A stretch of 64,000 nt of DNA, taken from assembly GCA_021730635.1 (NCBI GenBank), contig JAJNNC010000007.1, forward strand, positions 275,100 through 339,099, given 5' to 3'. Source of the stretch: Catalimonadaceae bacterium JC749 (GTDB lineage: Bacteria; Bacteroidota; Bacteroidia; Cytophagales; Cyclobacteriaceae). Below, piece after piece: positions 27,362 through 33,768 of the stretch. The notes under the pieces are model-generated. The model saw only the letters and a program-made list of their open reading frames with translations. It did no database searches and was not told where the DNA came from. Position numbers and translations under genes: made by a program. Each line of letters opens with the position of its first letter. Position 1 is the first letter of the stretch.

Positions 27362-28390
27362 ATGAATTCTTATCAAAAGAAGAATATAATTTATTCTGTT
27401 GTATTACTGGCTTCTGTGGCTCTGGTCTGGCTTTATCGAAACGCTACCTCGGGTACAAAAGATGCCTCTCCGCTAGTGGTATTTCAGGGGCAAACCATGG
27501 GTACTACCTACAGTGTCAAATATACAGACGAGCAGCAGCGTAATTTCAAACAGGGTGTGGATTCCCTGCTGGAGGTTTTCAACCAGTCGCTCAATCATTA
27601 TCTGCCCGATTCAGAAATTTCACAGTTCAACAAGGAAGACACCTTCTATTTTAAGTTACCCTACTTTTATCCGGTATTGCAGGGAAGCAAAGCAGTATAT
27701 GAGCAAACAGAGGGCGCCTTTGATCCTACCGTAGCGCCTCTGGTCAATGCCTGGGGGTTTGGCCCAGACACCACCCAGGTGCCCAGCCAGACAAAAGTGG
27801 ATTCTCTTTTACAGTATATTGGCTTTGACAAGATCAAATTTACCGATACCTATGTAGCTAAAGCGCAACACGGGGTGCAGCTCAATTTCAGCGCCATTGC
27901 CAAGGGATATGGCGTGGATGTTGTAGCCAATTATCTGGTTGAGAAAGGCATACAGGATATGATGGTAGAAATTGGGGGAGAGGTAGTAGCCCGAGGCGTT
28001 AACGCTCAGGGCGATGTATGGCGGATAGGCATCAACAATCCGGAAAAACCGGGGCGCCTCACAGCTGCCATTGCCCTGCAAAACAGAGCCATTGCTACCT
28101 CAGGAGATTACCTGAATTTTTACGAGAAAGATGGAAAACGCTATGCCCATACCCTGAACCCCAAAACAGGCTACCCAGTAGAACATACAGCCTTGAGTGT
28201 ATCTGTGATAGCCGATGACTGTATGACTGCCGATGGCTATGCCACCGCTTTTATGGTGTTAGGTCTGGAGAAAGCCAAACAAATATTGGCTAAAAATCCT
28301 TCTCTGGATGCTTATATCATTTATGACGACAATGGAGAAGACAGAACCTTCATGACAGAGGGGTTGAAGAAAAACGTTCTGGATATCTGA
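27362..28390 (+). CDS. apbE: FAD:protein FMN transferase
   Basis: ApbE attaches FMN covalently to a Thr/Ser of target flavoproteins, such as the NQR or RNF complexes, on the outer face of the inner membrane. The 342-aa protein has a TM anchor at residues 10-25, the Ala-Phe-Asp-Pro motif EGAFDPTVAPLVNAWGFG, a FSAIAKGYGVD segment, MVEIGGEVVARG, and the Mg-binding MTADGYATAFMVLG near the end. It is followed by anmK 23 bp downstream. No target complex is encoded here. Confidence 0.93.
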   Translation: MNSYQKKNIIYSVVLLASVALVWLYRNATSGTKDASPLVVFQGQTMGTTYSVKYTDEQQRNFKQGVDSLLEVFNQSLNHYLPDSEISQFNKEDTFYFKLPYFYPVLQGSKAVYEQTEGAFDPTVAPLVNAWGFGPDTTQVPSQTKVDSLLQYIGFDKIKFTDTYVAKAQHGVQLNFSAIAKGYGVDVVANYLVEKGIQDMMVEIGGEVVARGVNAQGDVWRIGINNPEKPGRLTAAIALQNRAIATSGDYLNFYEKDGKRYAHTLNPKTGYPVEHTALSVSVIADDCMTADGYATAFMVLGLEKAKQILAKNPSLDAYIIYDDNGEDRTFMTEGLKKNVLDI

Positions 28391-28413
28391 GGCAATTACA
28401 AACTACATCACTA

Positions 28414-29535
28414 ATGCTGCAATCAAACGAAAATAAAGAACCTGTGAAAACTGATCATTACAAAGTCATCGGCCTGATGTCAGGTACTTCCCTGGACGGA
28501 TTGGATATTGCTTATTGTGAGTTTGCCTTTCAGCAACCGCAGTGGCAATTTGAGATAAAAGCCGCTGAAACCCAGCCTTATGATAAGGCCTGGCACCAGC
28601 AGTTAAACCGCATCACAAAATTAAGTGGTGAAGAACTCATCATTGCCGATCTGAAACTGGGAAAATGGATGGGTGAAGCAGTGAAGACGTTCATAGAAAA
28701 GCATCAGCTCTCACCGGATTTTATTGCTTCTCATGGTCACACCGTCTTTCACCAGCCGGAAATCGGACTCACTTACCAAATCGGTAACGGATTTGCCCTG
28801 CAAGCTGTCACGGGTAAGCCGGTGATCAGTAACTTTCGTAATTTTGACCTGGTGATTGGCGGACAGGGAGCGCCCCTGGTTCCCGTAGGAGATCGCTGGC
28901 TTTTTGGGCAGTATGACTTTTGCCTGAACCTGGGCGGCATCGCCAACCTTTCTACGGAGTTGCAAGGCCAGCGTATCGCCTACGACATCAGCCCTGCTAA
29001 TATGACACTCAACCATTTTGCCCAGCAAGCAGGGCATGCCTATGATCCGGAAGGAAGCATAGCAGTCCGGGGACGGGTCAACCAGGCGCTTCTTCAAGCG
29101 TTGAACAGCCTGGATTATTACCATGCGCCTTTTCCGAAATCTTTGGGTTACGAATGGGTGTCTCAACAAGTGATCGATAGGGTTGAGAAATATAAGTTGT
29201 CTGTGGAGGATGCCCTGGCCACCTGCACCCACCACAGTGCCCAGCAGATTGCCGCTAACCTGTTGCTACTCTTAGCACAGAAGGAGCAACCAAAGGCAAA
29301 GGTATTGGTCACCGGCGGTGGCGCTTTCAACCAATATCTGATCCGCTGCATGGAACAGTACGGGGAAGGAAAAATCACTTTTGACATTCCTGATAAACAA
29401 CTCGTGGGCTACAAAGAAGCCCTGGTGTTTGCCTTTCTGGGCGTGTTACGTGTCAGGCATGAAGTCAACTGCCTTAGCTCTGTCACAGGAGGCGCTTATG
29501 ACCACAGCGCTGGTGTGGTGTATGGACAAATTTAG
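28414..29535 (+). CDS. anmK: Anhydro-N-acetylmuramic acid kinase
   Basis: AnmK opens and phosphorylates 1,6-anhydro-MurNAc, returning peptidoglycan turnover products to MurNAc-6-P. The 373-aa ASKHA-fold kinase has the phosphate-binding GLMSGTSLDGLD at the N-terminus, ASHGHTVFHQP, GGQGAPLVPVGDRWLF, NLGGIANLS, and the adenosine-binding VLVTGGGAFN. The C-terminus ends GGAYDHSAGVVYG. It is close behind apbE and likely co-transcribed. Confidence 0.95.
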   Translation: MLQSNENKEPVKTDHYKVIGLMSGTSLDGLDIAYCEFAFQQPQWQFEIKAAETQPYDKAWHQQLNRITKLSGEELIIADLKLGKWMGEAVKTFIEKHQLSPDFIASHGHTVFHQPEIGLTYQIGNGFALQAVTGKPVISNFRNFDLVIGGQGAPLVPVGDRWLFGQYDFCLNLGGIANLSTELQGQRIAYDISPANMTLNHFAQQAGHAYDPEGSIAVRGRVNQALLQALNSLDYYHAPFPKSLGYEWVSQQVIDRVEKYKLSVEDALATCTHHSAQQIAANLLLLLAQKEQPKAKVLVTGGGAFNQYLIRCMEQYGEGKITFDIPDKQLVGYKEALVFAFLGVLRVRHEVNCLSSVTGGAYDHSAGVVYGQI

Positions 29536-29604
29536 TAGACGCATTCACCCAGTCTGTAAGCGCTCCTTTATTTCCGGGTGATTTCACTGGTAATCATATC
29601 AGCC

Positions 29605-29793
29605 ATGATAGAACATTATTTTACGTGCCCATACTGTTACTCCGAAATTTCCATGTTGCTGGACACCTCCGTTTCACAGCAGGATTACGTGGAAGATTGT
29701 GAGGTATGCTGCAACCCTGTTCACGTGCGTTTCACGGTAGACGCCGCCACAGAAGAAGTTGTCTCCTTCGAGGCAGAAAAGGAAGACGCGTAA
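29605..29793 (+). CDS. CPXCG-motif cysteine-rich small protein
   Basis: A 62-aa probable zinc-binding protein. It has two Cys pairs, CPYC near the N-terminus (HYFTCPYCYSEIS) and CEVC in DCEVCCNPV, the pattern of the CPXCG family. Start at 29605; an upstream ATG at 29578 adds nine non-family residues. Function unknown. It lies between anmK and the potassium channel on the same strand, with 69 and 106 bp on either side. Confidence 0.8.
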   Translation: MIEHYFTCPYCYSEISMLLDTSVSQQDYVEDCEVCCNPVHVRFTVDAATEEVVSFEAEKEDA

Positions 29794-29899
29794 GGAATAG
29801 CAAACAGCTCTGTCACAGCATAGAAGCGATTTGTTGGCCATCCGTTGTTGATGTTGTCATATTTTCCTACTTTCAGATCTTCATCGCAATTTCAAACGT

Positions 29900-30988
29900 G
29901 TGACTACCAAATTAAAGAAAGACCTGTTAATTTTATTCTCAATATTAGCAGGTTATTTACTTTTGACATTCCTGCTCTACTATACCGAACAAGGCCGGGA
30001 AGGTAGTAGCATCAATACACTGGCAGAAGCTTTTTGGTACTCCGTCGTTACGCTGACCACCGTAGGCTATGGCGACTATACGCCAGTCACTGGCGTTGGC
30101 AGACTTATCGGTTTTTTGTTTCTGATAGGGAGTGTGGGTGTTTTAGGGTATCTGATCAGTCAGTTAACGAATCAAGTTTCACAATTTCTGGAGAAAAAAC
30201 GTTTAGGACTTTTGGGAACAAAATTTGAAAATCACATCCTGATCATCGGCTGGGACCGATTTGCCAAAGAGGTAGTCAGCGAAGTAATCCATTCCGGCAA
30301 ACAGGTCGCAATCATTACCAACAACAAAAATGAGATAGACCTTATTCATGAGGCTTATTCTTCCAAAGACGTGTTCGTGTTATTTACCGACTATAGCAAC
30401 CTGGATGCTTTTGAAAAAGCCAATATCAACCGGTCTGCTACCGTTTTCGTCAACTTCCCTGACGATACGGACATGCTGATCTATGTGCTGAACCTCAAAA
30501 AAAGATATCCTGATCTTAACTACATTGTCTCTCTCAACAATCCCAGTCTGAAAGAAACCTTTATGACCGCCGGTGTACGCTATGTGATCTCCAAAACGGA
30601 GATTGCTTCCCGGCTGGTTGCCAGTTATATGTTTGAGCCGGACGTGGCCCTCTTTGCAGAATCTATGATGACCACCGCTTTGGAAGGAGAAGACTACGAT
30701 TTATTGGAATATCAGGTGATCGCACAGAACCCCTATGTAGGGCAGGATTATCTGGACGCTTTCATAGATTTAAAAATAAAGCACGACTGCATTCTGGTAG
30801 GCATTAATAAATCGCAGAAAGACGGGCAGCGCTTGCTCATTAAAAACCCTTCAAAAGGGGTCACCATCGCTGCCGATGATTACCTGCTGATGATCTGTAA
30901 TGGAGAATCCAAGAAGAAAATCAAGGAACTGTTTAGGGTAAGTGAGGGAAGAATTCTTGATAAAAATACGACCAACGTAGTGAAGTAA
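29900..30988 (+). CDS. Two-TM potassium channel with RCK (TrkA-N) domain
   Basis: MthK-like K+ channel subunit of 362 aa. TM1 lies about 8-28, the pore loop and selectivity filter TTVGYGD at 53-59, TM2 about 65-85, then a cytoplasmic RCK domain (HILIIGWDRFAKEVVSE) and a TrkA-C-like tail. The Rossmann GW start is as seen in MthK-type channels. The protein should tetramerise with RCK domains forming a gating ring that binds nucleotide or ions; the ligand is unknown. Start is GTG at 29900, just before the polar N-terminus and TM1. Confidence 0.9.
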   Translation: MTTKLKKDLLILFSILAGYLLLTFLLYYTEQGREGSSINTLAEAFWYSVVTLTTVGYGDYTPVTGVGRLIGFLFLIGSVGVLGYLISQLTNQVSQFLEKKRLGLLGTKFENHILIIGWDRFAKEVVSEVIHSGKQVAIITNNKNEIDLIHEAYSSKDVFVLFTDYSNLDAFEKANINRSATVFVNFPDDTDMLIYVLNLKKRYPDLNYIVSLNNPSLKETFMTAGVRYVISKTEIASRLVASYMFEPDVALFAESMMTTALEGEDYDLLEYQVIAQNPYVGQDYLDAFIDLKIKHDCILVGINKSQKDGQRLLIKNPSKGVTIAADDYLLMICNGESKKKIKELFRVSEGRILDKNTTNVVK

Positions 30989-31021
30989 CAGGTTACTCCA
31001 TGACTCGCAATAGTGTAACGG

Positions 31022-31084
31022 CTATTCCGTATTAAAAGCCGTCTGTATACCTTGCATAATCTGTTTTTTTACAAAATTTATCAT
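31022..31084 (-). pseudogene. 20-codon frame overlapping the antitoxin-like gene; possible truncated partner
   Basis: ATG at 31084 overlaps the stop of the gene at 31081-31320 as ATGA, the usual coupling in toxin-antitoxin operons. The frame starts MINFVKKQIMQG and stops after 20 residues at 31022. PIN-type toxins paired with antitoxins of this kind often begin with an M-I-x-F-V stretch, so it may be the stub of a deleted toxin. This rests on position and a few residues only. Confidence 0.3.
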
Positions 31085-31320
31085 TTAGATTTTCTCATCT
31101 TTGTATTGAGCATTCTATCCACATCTTCATCCATCCATCCTTTTTCTTCCCAAACTTTGTCCGCTGATTTTATGGCTCTTTGCGCAAAGTATTTGGCAAT
31201 AGTCTCTCTGAACTCTTTTAGCTCTTCATCACTCAAATCATAGGAAAAAGCTTTTAGAATTTCCAGTTGTACGTTAGATAATGGTTGTTTTATTGCCTCC
31301 ATAATCATTTTTCTTTTCAT
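31081..31320 (-). CDS. Small antitoxin-like protein
   Basis: A 79-aa (72 if translation starts at 31299) charged helical protein: LSNVQLEILKAFSYDLSDEELKE, then RETIAKYFAQRAIKSADKVWEEKGW. Small proteins of this pattern (LSNVQLELLK...AIKEADKVWEEKG) are common in cyanobacteria and Bacteroidota and often stand directly upstream of a PIN toxin. I recognise the type but cannot name a family. Here no intact toxin follows; a 20-codon stub starts in the stop codon. The IS element begins 70 bp upstream, so it may have lost its own promoter region. Confidence 0.6.
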   Translation of the reverse strand: MKRKMIMEAIKQPLSNVQLEILKAFSYDLSDEELKEFRETIAKYFAQRAIKSADKVWEEKGWMDEDVDRMLNTKMRKSK

Positions 31321-31390
31321 TCTAATTTATATTAATTTTTATTTGTGCTCAACATCTCTTAAACGCTATTGTCATGATATATGTCTAAGA

Positions 31391-32313
31391 GAAGTGATCT
31401 CGACTTTTGAAGGAAAAGCAGGGTTGCGGATATTTGTGTTGCGAAACATAAATTAAAATCCACAACCCTTATGTACTACGTACTGAGCAAAGATATGATA
31501 GAAACAGCAATAGTTCCTTATTTACCCATAGCAAAACGAGGATTTACTACTCAAAGTAGTTTGACCGAGATTGTCAATAGCATTTTGTATAAGCTTAAAA
31601 CAGGTATACAATGGCATCTACTACCCGTTGAGAGCTTATTTAGCCATAGAGTGTTGCACTACAAAACTGTGTTTGGGCATTACCGAAAGTGGTGCAGACA
31701 AGGAGCCTGGAAAGCTTGCTGGATCAGCTTATTGGCTGAGAACAAGGCTCAAATAGACTTATCTAGTGGCGATATAGATGGTAGCCGCCGGGGCCCGGTC
31801 ACACCCCAGCCTTAAAGGGTGGTGAGCAAGTAGGCTATCAAGGAAGAAAGAGACGAAAAACCACCAATGCAATTTACCTGACTGATCGGCAAGGATTGCC
31901 TTTAGCTATGTCTGAGCCCATAGCAGGCAACCATAATGACCTTTATGAGATAGAAACCTCCATGGATGAATTATTTGAGACATTACAACAAGCTGGTATA
32001 TCTACTCGGGGCTTATTTGTCAATGCGGATGCTGGCTTTGATGCTGAAAGTTTTCGTCAGACTTGTGCTCAAAAAGAGGTTGTTACTAATATTGCCCACA
32101 ACAAGCGAAGAGCAGGGACCGACTATATTTTAGATGAAGATCTATACCAAGAAAGGTATGCCATTGAACGTGCCAATGCTTGGATGGACAGTTTCCGATC
32201 CTTACTTAACAGATTTGATACCACTAGTACAAGCTGGAAGGGTTTCAATTTCCTAGCTTTTATAGTACTAGGGCTCAAAAAATTCAACAAAACTAAAAAG
32301 TCGAGATGACTTC
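31391..32313 (+). mobile_element. IS5-family insertion sequence
   Basis: A 923-bp element bounded by 18-bp terminal inverted repeats that differ at one position: GAAGTGATCTCGACTTTT at 31391-31408 and the reverse complement of GAAGTCATCTCGACTTTT at 32296-32313. It encodes one DDE transposase, broken by a 14-nt insertion. Its length and transposase resemble small IS5-family groups (IS1031/IS427-like). TAA occurs at 31386-31388 and 32315-32317, a possible 3-bp target duplication, but it does not sit flush with both repeat ends, so the exact borders are uncertain. Confidence 0.85.
31471..32309 (+). pseudogene. IS5-family DDE transposase, disrupted by a 14-nt insertion
   Basis: Two frames make one transposase. 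The first (31471-31815) runs to SGDIDGS, then reads RRGPV and stops; the second frame resumes HTPALKGGEQVGYQGRKRRK at 31800 and runs to 32309. The family consensus is DGSHTP, so the 14 nt CGCCGGGGCCCGGT at 31786-31799 are extra and shift the frame right after the first catalytic Asp. The other catalytic residues are present: Asp in NADAGFDA and Glu in YAIERANAW. The last codons lie in the right terminal repeat. I think it is inactive, though a frameshift cannot be fully excluded. Confidence 0.8.
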
Positions 32314-32360
32314 ATAAAAAATCTTTCAACGCTACAAATGCTTTAATGGAGCCCTAGAAA

Positions 32361-32448
32361 TTTTTTAAACCTGGGGCTGAAATGAAAAAAACCTGGGGCA
32401 GGATTTTTTTAAACCTGGGGCTGAAATTTTTTATTTGTGGGGCTGGAT
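32361..32448. repeat. 22-bp tandem repeat, four copies
   Basis: Copies at 32361, 32383, 32405 and 32427. The GGGG core recurs exactly every 22 bp (32373, 32395, 32417, 32439). Copies 1 and 3 are identical: six T then AAACCTGGGGCTGAAA. Copies 2 and 4 diverge and both end in a GGGGC-GGAT variant, suggesting a 44-bp higher-order unit. A degraded fifth copy (32449-32470) contains the perfect palindrome TTGTAGTACTACAA (32457-32470). It starts 48 bp beyond the IS right end. Confidence 0.85.
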
Positions 32449-32576
32449 TTTTTTAATTGTAGTACTACAAATTTTTTATTAGTAGTTAGGGCAATAAAAT
32501 GCTTGGGGTGAGGCCAAAAAAAAAAGTCGGCACTGACATGAACAGACCGGCTGCGCTTGTTGCTGTAAAAATAATC

Positions 32577-32687
32577 TTACTCCACTGTCAAAGTGCGCTT
32601 TACGAGTGCGGGACGTCTTCTACTGGCCGATAGATCCGACAAAGGAAAAGGCATCACTACAATATCTCCCTTTATCAATCTTGCCAT
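32577..32687 (-). pseudogene. MazF/PemK-type toxin, N-terminal fragment
   Basis: ATG at 32687 opens a 36-aa frame: MARLIKGDIVVMPFPLSDL then SASRRRPALV. This is the standard N-terminus of PemK/MazF-like endoribonuclease toxins (KGDIVxxPFPxSDLSxSKRRPALV), whose full length is about 110-120 aa. After PALV the sequence leaves the family and stops at 32577, so the catalytic C-terminal part is gone. The ATG lies within the end of the upstream antitoxin frame, as in typical toxin-antitoxin operons. Confidence 0.65.
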
Positions 32688-32908
32688 GCCCCTTCCTCTT
32701 CTGGATTGTTCCAAACTTTTCCTAATGTCACTTCACTGCCATAGACAGTTTCTATAGAGGAATTTTTTTGGTGCTAAAGTGCTTTTTTAATCTCAGTGGT
32801 CGCCACCCGATTGAAAAAAGAAAGAGTGCCTTGGCAGATGCTTTGTCCTGCAATGATGTGCCGCTCCACTAAAACTACACTTTGCTGTGTATGGGATTTG
32901 TGCTGAGG
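32675..32908 (-). pseudogene. Degraded antitoxin-like frame upstream of the toxin relic
   Basis: One minus-strand frame runs from about 32908 to a TGA at 32675-32677, broken only by an in-frame TAG at 32774-32776. Its end reads ETVYGSEVTLGKVWNNPEEE then GAWQD; WxxPEExxAW followed by D is a common C-terminus of small antitoxins paired with MazF/PemK-like toxins. Upstream of the TAG is HIIAGQSICQGTLSFFNRVA, which I do not recognise. No start codon in a fitting place is visible. Confidence 0.45.
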
Positions 32909-32909
32909 A

Positions 32910-33230
32910 TTAAGCTACCAGCGTATTTTTGATTTCACGGAGAGAACGATCAATCTCCTCTTTTAAAAAGCCTTTTAAACTCAAGTCTTCATCCACATCC
33001 GGCCAATGGATACCGGCTCCTTTACCAATCAGACGGTAATTGTTGAGCTGTTCTGGGGTAGCTTGTTTGAGCCGTGGAGAAGAAGAGATAGCTCGGCTCA
33101 ATACTTTCTTGTTGGATAAGACAATCAGCATCAAGTCCAGATCAGGATGAAAGTGTAAGGCTTTGATCTTAAGTCCATCTTCGTAGATGAGCTTTTCTAT
33201 GTTGTCATAATCATTGCTGAAAGAACTCAT
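32910..33230 (-). CDS. DUF2442 domain-containing protein
   Basis: A 106-aa protein whose C-terminal half carries the DUF2442 signature: LKQATPEQLNNYRLIGKGAG followed by IHWPDVDEDLSLKGFL. The N-terminal half, LKIKALHFHPDLDLMLIVLS, is the usual beta-rich part describing a DNA- or partner-binding module. DUF2442 is commonly encoded next to DUF4160, and the pair is suspected to be toxin-antitoxin-like, unproven. It overlaps the DUF4160 gene by 20 nt. Both frames are intact despite the surrounding decay. Confidence 0.85.
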   Translation of the reverse strand: MSSFSNDYDNIEKLIYEDGLKIKALHFHPDLDLMLIVLSNKKVLSRAISSSPRLKQATPEQLNNYRLIGKGAGIHWPDVDEDLSLKGFLKEEIDRSLREIKNTLVA

Positions 33231-33450
33231 ACCATTTTGCTTTTAATAGTTCCGCGTTTTTTTCTACAATGCGCATGATCTCTTTGCGCTCTTGGGCTTT
33301 AAAGTCATTGAGGTATTTAATTTTCACCTCTGGTTCCAGCCATACTTTGCCATCTTTTTCGCCTTTCTCTACATGCACATGAGCAGGTTCTTCCCTGTCT
33401 CCTGCATAAAAGAAAAAGCGATAACCCTTTTCTTGGTAAATGGTAGGCAT
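33211..33450 (-). CDS. DUF4160 domain-containing protein
   Basis: A 79-aa protein covering the whole DUF4160 domain: MPTIYQEKGYRFFFYAGD, then EPAHVHVEKGEKDGKVWLEP and KIKYLNDFKAQERKEIMRIV. The PxHVHV motif and the trailing helix are conserved family marks. It precedes and overlaps the DUF2442 gene. Function unknown; co-occurrence of the two makes a two-protein module likely. Confidence 0.88.
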   Translation of the reverse strand: MPTIYQEKGYRFFFYAGDREEPAHVHVEKGEKDGKVWLEPEVKIKYLNDFKAQERKEIMRIVEKNAELLKAKWYEFFQQ

Positions 33451-33519
33451 AGTAGTAAAGATAACGATTTTGTAATGATATAGATTGCCGAGTGCCGCCC
33501 ACTTGTAGAAAGATACACA

Positions 33520-33768
33520 TTAATTGTAGCGGATGATATTCATTGAGTTCTTTTTACAGGTCTTCCAACGAAGTTTGCTGGTAACACTAGGATGATCCAC
33601 CAAAGGATACACCCTCATCCTATGTCCTACAGCAGCCTCATACATCCTGGCTCCGAAGTCATACCAGTCTAATCCTAACTCATCTTGTGGTTCTTTACCT
33701 TGGTAGAGGTACTTGTTTCCACCGCTACCAACATAGCTACGGCCAGGCATCTGCATACCAAAAGGATA
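33520..33768 (-). pseudogene. RHS repeat-associated core domain, fragment
   Basis: Directly after the carboxypeptidase stop codon (33769-33771) the same reading frame continues YPFGMQMPGRSYVGSGGNKY and LYQGKEPQDELGLDWYDFGA, the classic RHS core segment (YYPFGMxMPGRS ... NGKELQDELGLxWYDYGARMY). The usual following VDPLAD motif is degraded to VYPLVD and the sequence then drifts and stops at 33520. Neither the N-terminal RHS repeats nor a C-terminal toxin is present. It is a remnant, not a polymorphic toxin gene. Confidence 0.75.

Noticed and set aside
30170-30260. Abnormal Rossmann motif (GWD) in the potassium channel RCK domain
   Set aside because: MthK-type channels also have GW at this place, so it is not unusual.
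31471-32309. Programmed -1 frameshift to make the IS transposase, as in some IS5 groups
   Set aside because: The frames do not overlap at a usual slippery site, and the 14 extra nt fall exactly inside the conserved DGSHTP motif; an insertion explains it better.
33520-33768. RHS/polymorphic-toxin gene
   Set aside because: Only a short part of the core domain is left; no repeats, no toxin tip and no immunity gene.
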